NCBI GenBank assembly: GCA_033002965.1
Contig: JAURVB010002719.1
Coordinates: 1 to 64,000 of the forward strand
Origin: Piper betle
Taxonomy: Eukaryota; Streptophyta; Magnoliopsida; Piperales; Piperaceae
Direction of reading: 5' to 3'
Length of the DNA stretch: 64,000 nt
The notes beneath the pieces were generated by a model. It ran no database searches, was not told where the DNA came from, and saw nothing but the letters and a program-made list of their open reading frames with translations. The position numbers were made by a program, and so were the translations under genes. How positions within the stretch are numbered: the first letter of the stretch is position 1; each line of letters opens with the position of its first letter. Shown here piece by piece: positions 1-10,250 of this stretch.

Positions 1-1020
1 CAGCTAAGGCAACAGTGATGCATGAATCGGCCAATCCTGAGTGAAATTGACCGATTTAAATTAGATCGGCAGCGTACCGATCTAATTTTGGGGCTGAATC
101 GGTCGGCCTCGAATCAGCGTCCAACTCGGCCAATTTACCCAGATTCTAAACGAGTTAAATCTGATTCAGAATCGGGGTAAATCGGGAAGAATCGGTTTTT
201 TTAGATAAATTACTAAAATACCCTAAGTATGATATTTATTAAATTATTTAAGTATGGGTAAGATTTTAAAAACCTAACCTTAACCCGTCTCCCCCACTCC
301 GCCACTGCACTTTCGCCCTCCGCTGCCACGATTCTGCCCTCTACCGTGGTTCCTCAATTCTAACCTCAACTCCGACTGGGCTGCTAACCTCGCCTCCGCC
401 CTCGCAACCTTGCCTCGGACGTGTGGTCGGCCGACAACGCAGCGGACACGAGACTCGCCGCCGACCGGGCCTCCGACCTCAGCTCTGACCGATTCGTATA
501 AAGTTAGATTTTTTGTTGAAATTGAATGTGCAAATTATTGACTATGCTTCACAAAGTTTTTGTTGTGCTTCACAAAATTGGAACGAATTCACCTCAGCTT
601 TGACCGGATATGCAAATTGTTGGCTAGACTTTACAAATTTTTTTCATTGCTGATTTGGGATTCATGATCAAATTCGTATGCCAAATTTTATGATATATGT
701 TGTGCAAATGTGTGTGTGCTGTGCAAATTCATAGGTCAAATTTTTCACAAATTGCTATGTACTGTACAAATTCGTATGTCAAACTTTTTGTGCAAAAATT
801 GTGTTGTGCTATGCAAAATTTTTTTCAAATGCTATTGCTATCGGCGAGCATCATGTTTATAGCGTCAAAAATTATATCAAAAATGTTTTTTATAATAATT
901 TATTTTAATTCTCTCACTTTGGTAATATAAAAAATTATATCCCTTTTCTAGTCCTTCACCCACGTAAAATCCACCTTTCTCCAGATTTCATGTTTATAGC
1001 AAGCTTATAAGTAAATCAAT

Positions 1021-1404
1021 TTGTCAAATGTAGCATCATGGTGGGAGCAACATGGTATAAGCTGCCCTGAACTACAAAAGATAGCTATTAGAATACTTAG
1101 TCAAACTCATCATCATCGGGTTGTGAACGTAATTGGAACACTTTTGACCAAGTATATACCAAAAAAAAATCGACTTGTAAGGAAGAGAGTAAATGATCTT
1201 GTATATGTTCATTACAACATGCGGGTCAAAGAAAACGAGTTGAGGTGGAGGCATAAATATGATGCAGTTAGTGAACATTTGAATTTAGAAGACTCATTAG
1301 ATGAGTGGGTTGGAGAACGGGATAACCCATCAGCATCGGTATGTTTAAATAAAGCTTACCTCACATTCATGATTTTGTGTATGAACTTTTTTAAATTGAA
1401 ATGA
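1021..1404 (+). pseudogene. hAT transposase C-terminal dimerisation domain fragment
   Basis: The frame reads SWWEQHG, ELQKIAIRILSQT, then NRLVRKRVNDLVYVHYN and DEWVGERDNP. This is the order found in plant hAT transposases (WW..G, LQ..AIRILSQT, then RNRL..RLNDLVYV.YN). The family hallmark SSSxCERxW is missing from this frame but is intact in the next frame, as SSSSGCERNW at 1107-1136. A one-base deletion before 1107 and a compensating slip in the A-run at about 1161-1169 leave only this stretch out of frame. The frame is open upstream without an ATG, so this is an internal or last exon. A further exon-like stretch may follow a TTTAATGCAG acceptor at about 1430 and runs to a stop near 1580. Confidence 0.8.
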
Positions 1405-1624
1405 ATAGGGTATGATTTTTTTAATGCAGGATGATTTTTTTGGTACCAATGTTGGCAACAATGATGGTGTAGGTGAAGAGGTTTTTGTAGCAAATAAAAG
1501 TGGCAACACATTGAAAATTGCAATTGGATCGTGTTCTACTACATCTGATGGTTTTTCTTTGCCTCCTCTTCCTAGTGGATAAAATGTTGATATTGATGTA
1601 CATATTAACTCCCAACATAATTTG

Positions 1625-1680
1625 TCTTTACTCCTAAACCTGAGGGACTTCGTCTTTACCTCCTAAACCTGAGGGACTTC
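1625..1680 (+). repeat. Tandem duplication, 28-bp unit x2
   Basis: Two adjacent, nearly identical copies of a unit containing CCTAAACCTGAGGGACTTC, at 1625-1652 and 1653-1680, inside the hAT 3' region. It looks like a replication-slippage or end-joining scar. Confidence 0.85.
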
Positions 1681-2613
1681 ATATGAGTGAGAGTTCTATG
1701 CCTCCTTTTACGCAGGGTCTCGTGTTAATGTAGATAATAGTTGTACTCTTCCTATTGGTGATAATAATTCAGACTTCGAAGATGCTTCAGATGATGAATT
1801 AAATGATTTAGTAATAATCATTATATAAAATTGTGCTCAACATTCATTTTTTGAACTTCTATTAATATCTTATTGTTATTATTTGATACAACATAAATGA
1901 TGATATATCAAATGTTATACTTATGACATTGATGAATTGTGATGATAAATTGTGACACTCTTTTATACTTGTATTAATTTATAAATTTGTATATTTATAT
2001 TTAAAAATTATATAATTATGTATTTCAAATATTTATGTTTTGAGTTATCAAATTTTTATATATGAGCAATTTAAACCGATTCAGGCTGATTCAATTGAAC
2101 CAATTTCTGTTCAATTTAAACCGATTTGAATTCCTATTCTAATTTATCCTTTACACACGAGCCAAAAACCAGGGCCACACCTGAAAGGGTAATGGCCAAT
2201 TCATCACACAATGCCTGTCCTGACTGCAAAACCATACCCCACCTCTCCAAGCCCCTTCTCCCATCACTATCACATCAACCCCCTGTCACATGTAAAAAGG
2301 TCTTGCCATACAACTCGGCCCAGCGAGCATAGAGGCCTCAAACTCATCCATTTCCTTATCCCGAAACATCAAATCCCATCATGCAAGTAACATTGAGATG
2401 GGCATAGACCTCAACGCCTTAACCCAAAAGAGAGGAAAACCCGTTGGCATTGCCTTGAGCACCATTTTTGACAAAACCATACATTCTAACCCTGAGCCGC
2501 CCCACGCCCCAATCTAAACCTTATCCAACTAGATTTACATCTGGCACACACTTTACTTCATTGCGAGGGTCGACTCCCTAGATCTCCCAAACCATATATA
2601 CACACAACGAGAC

Positions 2614-2695
2614 CCACCTCTCTCGTGCAAATATCCCCACTAACCAACTTCTATCCACCTCTCTCGTACAAATATCCCCACTAACCAACTTGTAT
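2614..2695 (+). repeat. Tandem duplication, 41-bp unit x2
   Basis: Copies at 2614-2654 and 2655-2695 each contain CCACCTCTCTCGT and CCCCACTAACCAACTT and differ at about two bases. It lies in the 5' part of the LINE. Confidence 0.85.
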
Positions 2696-3223
2696 CCTTT
2701 GGAATTTTTCTTTGGTGGTGGACTTTCTGAGTTGGGTGAAAGGAGAAAGAGAGGCCCCTCTACCTCCACCCGAAACTTGTCCCAGGGAGAATCGAATGAT
2801 GTGGACGTCATCGACCTCCCCATTCCCCTGGAACATATCGACACTCAGACAAGGGATATGATGGAGGACGTGGATCTCATTGTCGAGGACCAAAATGGGA
2901 TTTGGTTCCCCAAATGGGATCCGGTTCTTCCCAAGCCCTGGTGTGAAACTAGAGAATATCACCAACTAGGACGCCATCAATTAATCCCCTGCCATTAACA
3001 AGTTCATTGCTTGGGTGGACACCAAAAGGAGGGAGGAGCCCAAACGAATTGCCAAAGGCTACATTGGCTTCGACGAGCTGTTCCCTATGGAGGGTCAAGC
3101 CAATGGATATAAAGAAGACCAACCAACAAAAGGACGCCAGCACGGAACAAACTTATTAATCTATGGACAAAACAACGGAACAATATGGGGAGCCATCATC
3201 CACGCTGATCTCAATAGCCAAAT

Positions 3224-3360
3224 CCCCTCCCCCTCCCCTTCCACCCCACACACCGCCCCCCCACCCCCCACTCCCCCACCCCCCACCCCCCACCCCCCCC
3301 CCCCCGCCCCCCCACCACCACCACCACCACCACCACCACACACACACACACTCTCCTCTC
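3224..3360 (+). repeat. C-rich low-complexity tract ending in (CCA)n and (CA)n
   Basis: A run of C-blocks separated by single A, T or G, followed by (CCA)n at about 3311-3339 and (CA)n to about 3350. The long proline/histidine and glycine/tryptophan frames here on both strands are artefacts of this composition. Confidence 0.9.
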
Positions 3361-3541
3361 CATTATGCAACATCTAAACTAATTATGACTCCTATTTTGT
3401 AACCTCAACATCAGCCGATCCGATGATGAGAAATGGGGAGGAAAATGCACTTCAACAATCAATTAAAATTAGCCCAAGCCTGGTCAAACCTCCAACTCTC
3501 AGACCTTAGACACTCAGGTACCTATTAACACAAACAAGATG

Positions 3542-3640
3542 ATAGACAGAAGATCAAAGCCAGGCTAGATAGAGCCTGTGCCACCAACGAATGGATAAGC
3601 CTTCATCCTCGTGCAAAAGTTATTCACCTTCCACCAAATG
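3542..3640 (+). pseudogene. LINE endonuclease C-terminal fragment
   Basis: The frame reads KIKARLDRACATNEW, then ISLHPRAKVIHLPP. This corresponds to the RLDRAL.N.EW...FP.A.V.HLP segment at the end of the apurinic-type endonuclease of plant L1 elements. The expected SDHCPI motif, which carries catalytic residues, is not readable downstream. A stop precedes the motif in the same frame. Confidence 0.7.
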
Positions 3641-3989
3641 CCGTGGACAATATCCCCATCCCCTCGTCATCCCAAAACCGAAAAATTACCGGGGCCTCGG
3701 AACTTTAAATGCCAAAAATTTTGGACTACCACACCATCTTAAATCTAGCCTAGAATTACCCCTCTGACTGCAACTACACAGGCAAGGTAAACAACCTCCA
3801 ATCCGGACTCGTGGTATGACACATCAGGAAATACAAAGACATTGACAACCAAATTGCCAAGCTACAAGCCAAAATGGCCAAGGAATTTGACAACAAGCCT
3901 CCCGGTGACCACTCCAAAGCTTCACTCGTAATAGAGAACCTTCTCATCAAGTAAGAAAAATCCATTAGAAATAGATGCCCGAGACACAT

Positions 3990-4183
3990 GGCTAAGGGAG
4001 GGTGATGGAAACACAAAATTCTTCCGCGACAAAGTTTAGCAATTTCCTTTGGTCTAGTCTCCCTTCGACTAAGGGAGTATCTCCTCCTTTGATTGACTTT
4101 GTCGTGGAGGAATTTTGTTCTCGCTAAGGGAGGGCTCTCCAAGGGGGGCGGACAAATAGAGACCAGACCAAAGGAAATTGCCA
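3990..4183. repeat. Local inversion flanked by inverted duplications inside the LINE
   Basis: The forward LINE frame reads ARDTWLREGDGNTKFFRDK to about 4035. About 4038-4133 is then a reverse-complement copy of the next part of the same LINE, whose minus strand reads TKFLHDKVNQRRRYS and then RPKEIAK. The forward frame resumes with RPKEIAKHF at about 4160. Two inverted-repeat pairs result: 4013-4035 with 4094-4116 (ACAAAATTCnTCC, CGACAAAGT), and 4038-4061 with 4160-4183 (GCAATTTCCTTTGGTCT). Confidence 0.75.
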
Positions 4184-4199
4184 AACATTTCCTCTCTGA

Positions 4200-5760
4200 A
4201 TGGGGAGAAACAATGACAAATTAAAAAAAAGCCTCCCCCTCAACTATTCCCAATCTCTTCAAACCAATTATCTCAGAACAAGACAATGCCACTCTCCTGA
4301 CACCACCCACTGGAGAAGAGATCATGACCATCGTGCAAAACCTCCGCAACTGGAAAAGCCCAGGAACGGATGGGCTAAATGGAGAATTTTTCAAAAAGAG
4401 TTGGAACACCATTGGTAAAGGATGTCACCACTTTCATCAGAAGCCTTTTCTCAAGAGAAACACCGCTGGAAACAATTAACCACACCACCCTTGTACACAT
4501 CCCTAAGCAATCCAATGAGTCCAAGCAGCTTCAGACCCATCAACATGTGCAACAAGATCTACAAAAGTTTCTCAAGCGTCAACAGATTCAAGCCCCATCT
4601 TGAGAAATGCATCAGTGAAGAACAAGCTCCTTCCCTTAGGGTGAGACAGATCACCGACCATTGTCCTTCCAGAGAATGCATTAAGTCCATCAAGACTTCT
4701 AGGAAATGTGGCTACAAATGGTGTGCTATCAAGGTAGACATGTCAAAAAGCTTTTGACAGATTAGAACGAGACTTCGTTATAAAAATACTTGAAGCGTGT
4801 GGTTTCTCTTAAGATTGGTGCAACCTGATCCTCCGATGCATCTCATCTACATTCATGTCCGTTCTTGTCAATGGCAAACGGTATGGATACCTCAAGCCTA
4901 CTACGGGAGTCAGGCAGGGAGACCCCTCTCCCCTTGTCTATTCATTTTGGCTGATGAAGGTCTAACCAGACTTCTCAAGGATGCCTCAGTCTCTAACTTG
5001 GTCCACAAAATCAAAATTGCAAAGAAAGTCCCACTCATCTCACACTTCATGTTTACAGATGACACCATCATTTTCACAAAAGCACCAAAAGGAGACCACC
5101 AAACCTATAGAATCCTAAACATTTATCAGAAGGAGTCAGGCCAAAGAGTAAACCAGAAAAAATCCACCTGCATCATGCCACCCTCCCTCACCACAAAGAA
5201 AAGCTTTAACCCGCTGCCTTAAGCTGCGAGAAATGCCCAACGATGCCCTCTACCTCGGAGTGCCTCTAACTTGGGGAAGATAAACCATCAAATGGACGAA
5301 CAACATTGTCGAAAAAATAATCTCCAAAATCAACAACTGGCGAACCAACAATATCTCCCAAGCCGGAGGGAACTGCTTCATAGGATCAGTCACCAATGTC
5401 ATGGCAAACTACATTGACAACAACACCTGCCATTCGGCCACTACTTCTCATAGAATCAACAGGCTACAAGCCAAATTCTGGTCGGGCAAACTTTCCAACA
5501 ATTTCTGTAGATGGATCAGCTGGAGCAATATTTGCAAGCCACTAACTGAAAGAGGAACTGGAATCATAAACATCACTACCAAAAATCAAGCCCTCCGATC
5601 CAAACTAGCCTATAAAATCATTGTCAATCCCAACTCCCTTCTGGCCAGAACATTCACTGCAAAGTATGGAAGAAACAATGGTTGGTGTCCTACCGAACCC
5701 CTGCCATCACCCAAAATTACTCAAGGACTCCAGCGTCTTCTTATTCCGAATTCCTACTCC
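4200..5760 (+). pseudogene. LINE reverse transcriptase (broken)
   Basis: Read across three frames, this region shows the L1 RT blocks in order: NLRNWKSPGTDGLNGEFF (about 4340), HIPK plus SFRPINMCNKIYK (4495-4565), IKVDMSKSFDRLERDF (about 4728), VLVNG...TTGVRQGDPLSP (about 4860-4932) and the catalytic box FTDD in place of FADD (5051-5062). The thumb follows with SFNPLP, then LGVPL (about 5250) and WSGKLSNNFCRWISWSNICKP (about 5480). Stops and frameshifts (for example a TAA after ACGFS at about 4810) show that it is long dead. The family function is target-primed reverse transcription. Confidence 0.85.
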
Positions 5761-6179
5761 TAGTCTTCCTAGCTGCCTAAGAGCCCCTGATTCTTAAAGA
5801 TAATGTCACCTACATCTGGATCTATGGAAATGGAAGCACGATTAGGCTAGGCAACAATCCCTGGGTTTTGGCCTGCTAAACCACACTCCCCGGCTGAACC
5901 CTGCTTGCCAATTGCTGGCAAACGAAAAGGTCAGCACACTCACATACAGACACCAGGAAGGCTGGAACAAAAACAAAATAAAATCACACTTTCACCTTGA
6001 GGATGCAACTGCTATTCTGCAACTCCCACCCCCTTCCAAGGATAGCAGAGACGACCTCCTACTCTGGACTCGCGCCCGACGGGGGAATTCTCTGTCAAAT
6101 AGGTAGTGCACCACCTCCACAGAACTCAACACCCAAACCACTCAACCCAAGCTACCAACTAAAAAATACGGTGGAAAAT

Positions 6180-7060
6180 GCCCATCGAACACAGACTGCT
6201 CTTTCTTGGCGGGAGGCTCTTCTCCAACTCCCTCCCCACTGGAGACAACCTCGCCAAAAGACTTATCGCTTTAACCTCCCTTTGCCCAGTATGCCAACTC
6301 CCAGAATTTCCCTCCACGTTATGCTCCACTGCCCCTCGACGACCGGAATTCGAACAGACTCCATCAAGCCCTCAAAACCTGATCTCCTGCTAACCTGGCT
6401 CACCACCCCTCCCACCATCCTGGCCTCTCATCTCAACCGACACAATCAGGAAAATACTCATCTGTTGGGACTCAATTTGGAATATAAAAAACAACTGCCT
6501 CGACAACGGAGTGCCACCCCGCCTGCCTCGACAATCATCCGCTCTATCAGCAACAGATCCCTGGGCCGTGCAACCATCCCATCACCGCCGGCTCAACACC
6601 TACCCACTCCACCTCCCTCGGTGAACTTTACCCATGATCTTCTAATCGTGACGGATGACGCTCACTGGCCCAAACCCAACTCCTCCACATAGGCCTATCT
6701 TATATGGAACAAAAATGGAAAACTAATCTCCTCTTCTACATGATCAGAGGGCGAAGGAGGATCAGTCCAGCGCGCCGAACTCCTAGCCATGTTGCACGCC
6801 CTCAAGGACTCCCACTCGCATGCTGCCTCTACAAAGCTTATAATCACTGACTGCCTCACCATTGTTGCAGGTTTTCAAAAGTTCAAAACACACATGTTGC
6901 TGGATAACATATCCATTTATTTTGAATTTATTAAGTTATTATCTTCGTGGTCTGTAACTCTAACCTGAGCTTGTGGCGACCACGTTGCCCAAGCCGATAT
7001 ACTCCGTCACTCTTTTGCTGGCTATGAGATGCCCAAGTAATGCATCAACACTTTTAACGC
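6180..7060 (+). pseudogene. LINE C-terminal zinc motif and RNase H (broken)
   Basis: CPVCQLPEFP followed, after a one-base slip, by HVMLHCP (6282-6335) matches the zinc-binding motif found after the RT in plant LINEs. RNase H follows, with its acidic positions still visible: VTDDAHWP (about 6650), RAELLAMLHAL (about 6772), IITDCLTIV (about 6842) and DHVAQADILRH (about 6978). Stops separate the blocks. An RNase H domain after the RT is known for one lineage of plant L1 elements, and this copy belongs to it. Confidence 0.75.
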
Positions 7061-7235
7061 CAAAAAAACTCATTTCCCCTTTGTGCAATTGGTTGTTTAC
7101 TCATTAATCAAATGATTGAGCTCGCCGATGTGAAGGTAACATCGGATAACCGATATATTTCTGTTGCAATAGAGATACCGCTCTTCCTATTTTATGCATG
7201 TGATTAATTTTATTGCTTTGTCTTGACTGAAAAAA

Positions 7236-8040
7236 TAAATTATTTAAATTATTTTTTCTTAATTAAAATTTGGCTTAAATATTTTTTAAAAATACTGGTG
7301 CATGGTGACCCGATCGAACCGGCGTAGCATAGCCACCCTGACCCACGACCAAATTTAGCCACCTTAAGCCTCGAGGAGCCAAAGGGCCATATCAAGCACA
7401 CCTAAGGACGAGGGAGTCCAACTTCCTAATCGTAGGAATGAAGAGAGGACCCCAAAAAGGGAGAATAAGTATTTTTAAAGCCCGAACCAGGGTGGTCGTT
7501 TTATTGACGGTAACTTGTAATATTTTTTTAATAATATTATTTTATTTTTAAATTTATTATAATTTAAGTTAAGTTAATTTAATTTTTTAAATCTAACTAA
7601 ATAACATGTAGTTTTGTCATTATTAAAAAATGCCATTTTTTTTGATAAATAGGCTTGATTTTTGTATTATATGATAATACAAAAAATATTTTCTTTTTTT
7701 AGTAAAAAGCTGGAATTATAGATTGCGAAAACTCATCAATAATCAAGTGAGAATTCAGATCTGATTTTCAAATTTTTTGCAGATACAGATATGCGTACAG
7801 CTCTGCAGACATAAAGGACAACACCAACTCAGAACTTCTTAAGTGCAAGTACAAACTCAAATTTTGTGCAGAAGACTTGCTAACAACCCGCAACTTCCAT
7901 ATTTGTGGCCTCTAAAGCTTGGACAGGATGTCAAGGATAGCCACTTTTATTTTCCAATGGTGAGTACCTGCTTCCATTACGCTGCAATATTGCATGCCAA
8001 AGAGATGAGTAATAGTAACACTTCCTCGAAACAATAGTCA
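7236..8040. other. Intergenic, no gene seen
   Basis: AT-rich spacer between the LINE and the 3' end of the IQD gene, with a more GC-balanced patch at about 7290-7500 that I do not recognise. The last roughly 100 bases are probably the IQD 3' UTR. Confidence 0.5.
7946..7951 (-). terminator. Putative polyadenylation signal of the IQD gene
   Basis: AATAAA on the minus strand, about 104 nt past the IQD stop codon, which is a normal distance for a plant 3' UTR. Confidence 0.4.
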
Positions 8041-8054
8041 AAAGATGTCTCCTA

Positions 8055-10250
8055 TCAACAAACCTCAAAACCAACCAAAGATCTGCAATAGTTGGTGCCG
8101 GTGAGAACAGTGCTGGTGGAGCCACATTCACTACCATCTTTGAGAGAGGCAGCGGATCTATCAAGCTTGAGCGACCATGGATAGTGGTAACTGTTGATAG
8201 TGGAGCCAACATGAGACGAAGACCTCTGCATGCGAACGCCACGAGGAATGCTCCTTCCTTCCATCGATGGCCTCCTCCTAGTACTTGACTGACTCTCCCA
8301 AGCATCGGGTCGCTGCTTTGGTGCACTTAGTGACCTCACTTTGGCTCTCGACGATTCTGTGTTGGCCATATAGCTTGGGAAAAATGGGTGGTGAATGTGG
8401 GATATGGATTCGGCGTAGTCTGTTTGTGGGAAAGTGAAAGCTCCCCCAGAGCTGGGGTCTTGCAGGTCTGGCTTTCCCGTGGTTGAAAAATGTTGTTGGC
8501 TGCTCTGTGTTGTGGTGTGTGAGTAATCCTCGAAGTGCCCACTGCAAGCTTTAGGGCTCATGTCGGTGAGAGCTGATGGGGACTGTGAGATCTGGAATTG
8601 GTGATCTAGCTTGGTGTATGGAATATGGGTCTTGCCATGGTAATTTGCTGTGAATTGGTTGTCTGCTTTTTCTGGGTCATGTATGTGGGAGTAGCTAAAA
8701 CTGCTCTTGGAACTACCCCTGCCATCTCCAATGTCCATCTCTACTATCTTGATGTTTTCCTCTGCACCCCTGTCCGACTCCTGCATCTTATCAATTAATT
8801 AAGAAGAATTTCATCAAGCAAAATCCTAAGAAATGTAAAGTAGATCAACATCATTGTACGAGGACTCACGTATGATTTTCTGAACCTAAGATCCTGCGGT
8901 GATCTTCGGTGTAGAGATTGCCTTTGTGGAAGGTGTTGTGACTCCTCGCTCATTCTGATTCTGTGGACGCGGGCTCGCGCCTGGACTGTGACCAGAGCTT
9001 GCATGCATCTGAGGGTTGCGGTTGCCTGCTTCCGAACCAGGTGACCCCTTACCAATGCCTGTAACTTCACCAATCCTTTTAGTGCCCGCAGCGCCTTCCT
9101 TGCCTGTTTCATTATCCACAAGAACATACTTATTAGGGCAACAGCCATGTAGTTATTATTATTCGGTTCAATTGTGAAGTAGCTCTTGTTTATCGATGAT
9201 GAAATAAAATCACTGTTTTGGAGCCAATAGGCCTTAAAATTGCTTTGGATTCTTTCACAACTTTGAAATTTTTGGCGGACAATTCTCCGCCAATGCTCCT
9301 GTGCCCGTCTCATGTTTGGGCAAAGGATGAAGGTGGCACTAAAAGGGTATCCGGTCTAAAAAAATTTGTCCTTTGTAATTATATGAATTTTAGTTTAAGA
9401 TCTGTCTTTAATATCTGTTTCGGTATTGAGTGAAAGAAGAAAAATTCTCAAGACAATGCAGGCCAGATGTAGCGAAAAGTGGAACATTTCCAGATGACAT
9501 GATAATGGATTTATTCATGATTGTGTTAAAACTAGGTAGATAACCATTAGTTGTTAATTGTGTTCAATCAAGCAGACTTATGTTGGTAGTTTATCAATTC
9601 ATATTTTGTTCCTAGCATTGGCTTTTAGCTCTAAACTATATATATATACATGAGAAACATTTTGATCATGTCATAAGGCTAGTAATTATCCATGATCGTA
9701 TTGAATCAAGCCGATTAATATGTGTAAACATTGGATTGGTTTCAGAGGCAAATACCAGAAAAGCTCGGAAGGCGGACTGGATCTTGACGGTGGCGGTTTC
9801 TTCAACAGCACTAAACTTGGGTGTGGCGGACGTCATTCGGATCACGACAGCCGCGGCCTGAGCGGCGGCGACGGCGGCATCTGCGGCGGCGGCCGTGGCC
9901 ACAGCCACGGCCAGAGCATGCCGCTTCTGCTCACTCTCGGCTTCAAACGACGCGGACATGAAAGGGGTGACGGCACCCATGGACTCCATTGAACCCATGT
10001 ACTGGTGATGGTCCCTTGACGCTATGGACCTCCGAAAGCTCCATCTCTTCTTCTCCTTGGGTGTTGGGGTGGCCACCGGCGTGGTGTTAGACCCCTGGAT
10101 CTCCTCTACCAATGGAGAAGACAAATGGGTAGCAGTAGTAATGGTAGTACTGCCCTTTTGCTTGCACTGATCTGCACTCCCATTCACCTTGGGTTTATCC
10201 TTCTCCTTCTTGCCCAATAAACTCCAAATCCATTTCCCGGCCTTCCCCAT
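8055..10250 (-). CDS. IQD protein (IQ67-domain calmodulin-binding protein), 3 exons, 484 aa
   Basis: Exon 1 is 10250-9756 (165 codons), exon 2 is 9103-8870 (78 codons) and exon 3 is 8780-8055 (241 codons plus stop). Both introns are phase 0 with GT...AG ends: intron 1 is 9755-9104 and intron 2 is 8869-8781 (donor GTGAGT, acceptor ATGCAG). The start [17 protein letters not shown] is the usual IQD N terminus. The IQ67 domain spans about residues 150-216, with three IQ-type motifs: [28 protein letters not shown] and [15 protein letters not shown]. The first has Ala where Gly is usual. Intron 1 falls after codon 16 of IQ67, the position conserved in the family. The C terminus has [22 protein letters not shown] and SECGSTSTV, all typical of IQD proteins. 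These proteins bind calmodulin and act at microtubules, plasma membrane or nucleus. An Ala-rich helix lies at about residues 112-137. The subclade cannot be assigned. Confidence 0.93.
8781..8869 (-). other. IQD intron 2 (phase 0, 89 bp)
   Basis: The donor is GTGAGT after ...RFRKSY and the acceptor is GATGCAG before ESDRGAEEN. The branch region reads TTAATTAATTGAT. Confidence 0.88.
9104..9755 (-). other. IQD intron 1 (IQ67-splitting, phase 0)
   Basis: The donor is GTATTTGC after ...AFRAFL and the acceptor is AAACAG before ARKALRAL. It is AT-rich (652 bp) and no insertion is apparent. Joining across it restores the continuous IQ67 consensus. Confidence 0.9.

Larger units (their letters stand above)
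1..2150 (+). mobile_element. Degenerate hAT-superfamily DNA transposon
   Basis: A broken hAT element, identified by the C-terminal transposase dimerisation segment at 1021-1404. Both flanks are rich in the ACCGATT/AATCGG words that plant hAT elements often carry near their ends: many copies at 30-200, and again at 2070-2130 in the opposite sense (AATTTAAACCGATT). I could not fix terminal inverted repeats or an 8-bp target duplication, and the left end may lie outside the window. Positions 660-800 hold three imperfect copies of a roughly 45-bp unit with TGTGCAAATTCGTATG. No upstream catalytic part of the transposase can be read, so the element is non-autonomous. The limits are approximate. Confidence 0.55.
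2150..7235 (+). mobile_element. Dead L1-clade LINE with RNase H domain
   Basis: A non-LTR retrotransposon of the plant L1 type. In order it shows an endonuclease tail (about 3542-3640), the linker motif before the RT (about 3970-4030), reverse transcriptase (4200-5220), thumb/connection (to 5760), a C-terminal CxxC...HxxxHC zinc motif (6282-6335) and an RNase H domain (6640-7060). Frameshifts and stops occur throughout, so nothing is translatable. The 5' part (2150-3400) is C-rich, with short frames and no recognisable ORF1. The 3' end is placed at the short A-rich run near 7230; I did not find a clear poly(A) tail or target duplication. Confidence 0.75.

Noticed and set aside
3156..3402. Long proline/histidine or glycine/tryptophan reading frames on both strands
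   Set aside because: They are translations of a C-block, (CCA)n and (CA)n simple-sequence tract.
8278..8547. Alternative minus frames inside IQD exon 3 and a plus frame at 9720-9992
   Set aside because: They overlap the spliced IQD coding frame, which explains the region completely.
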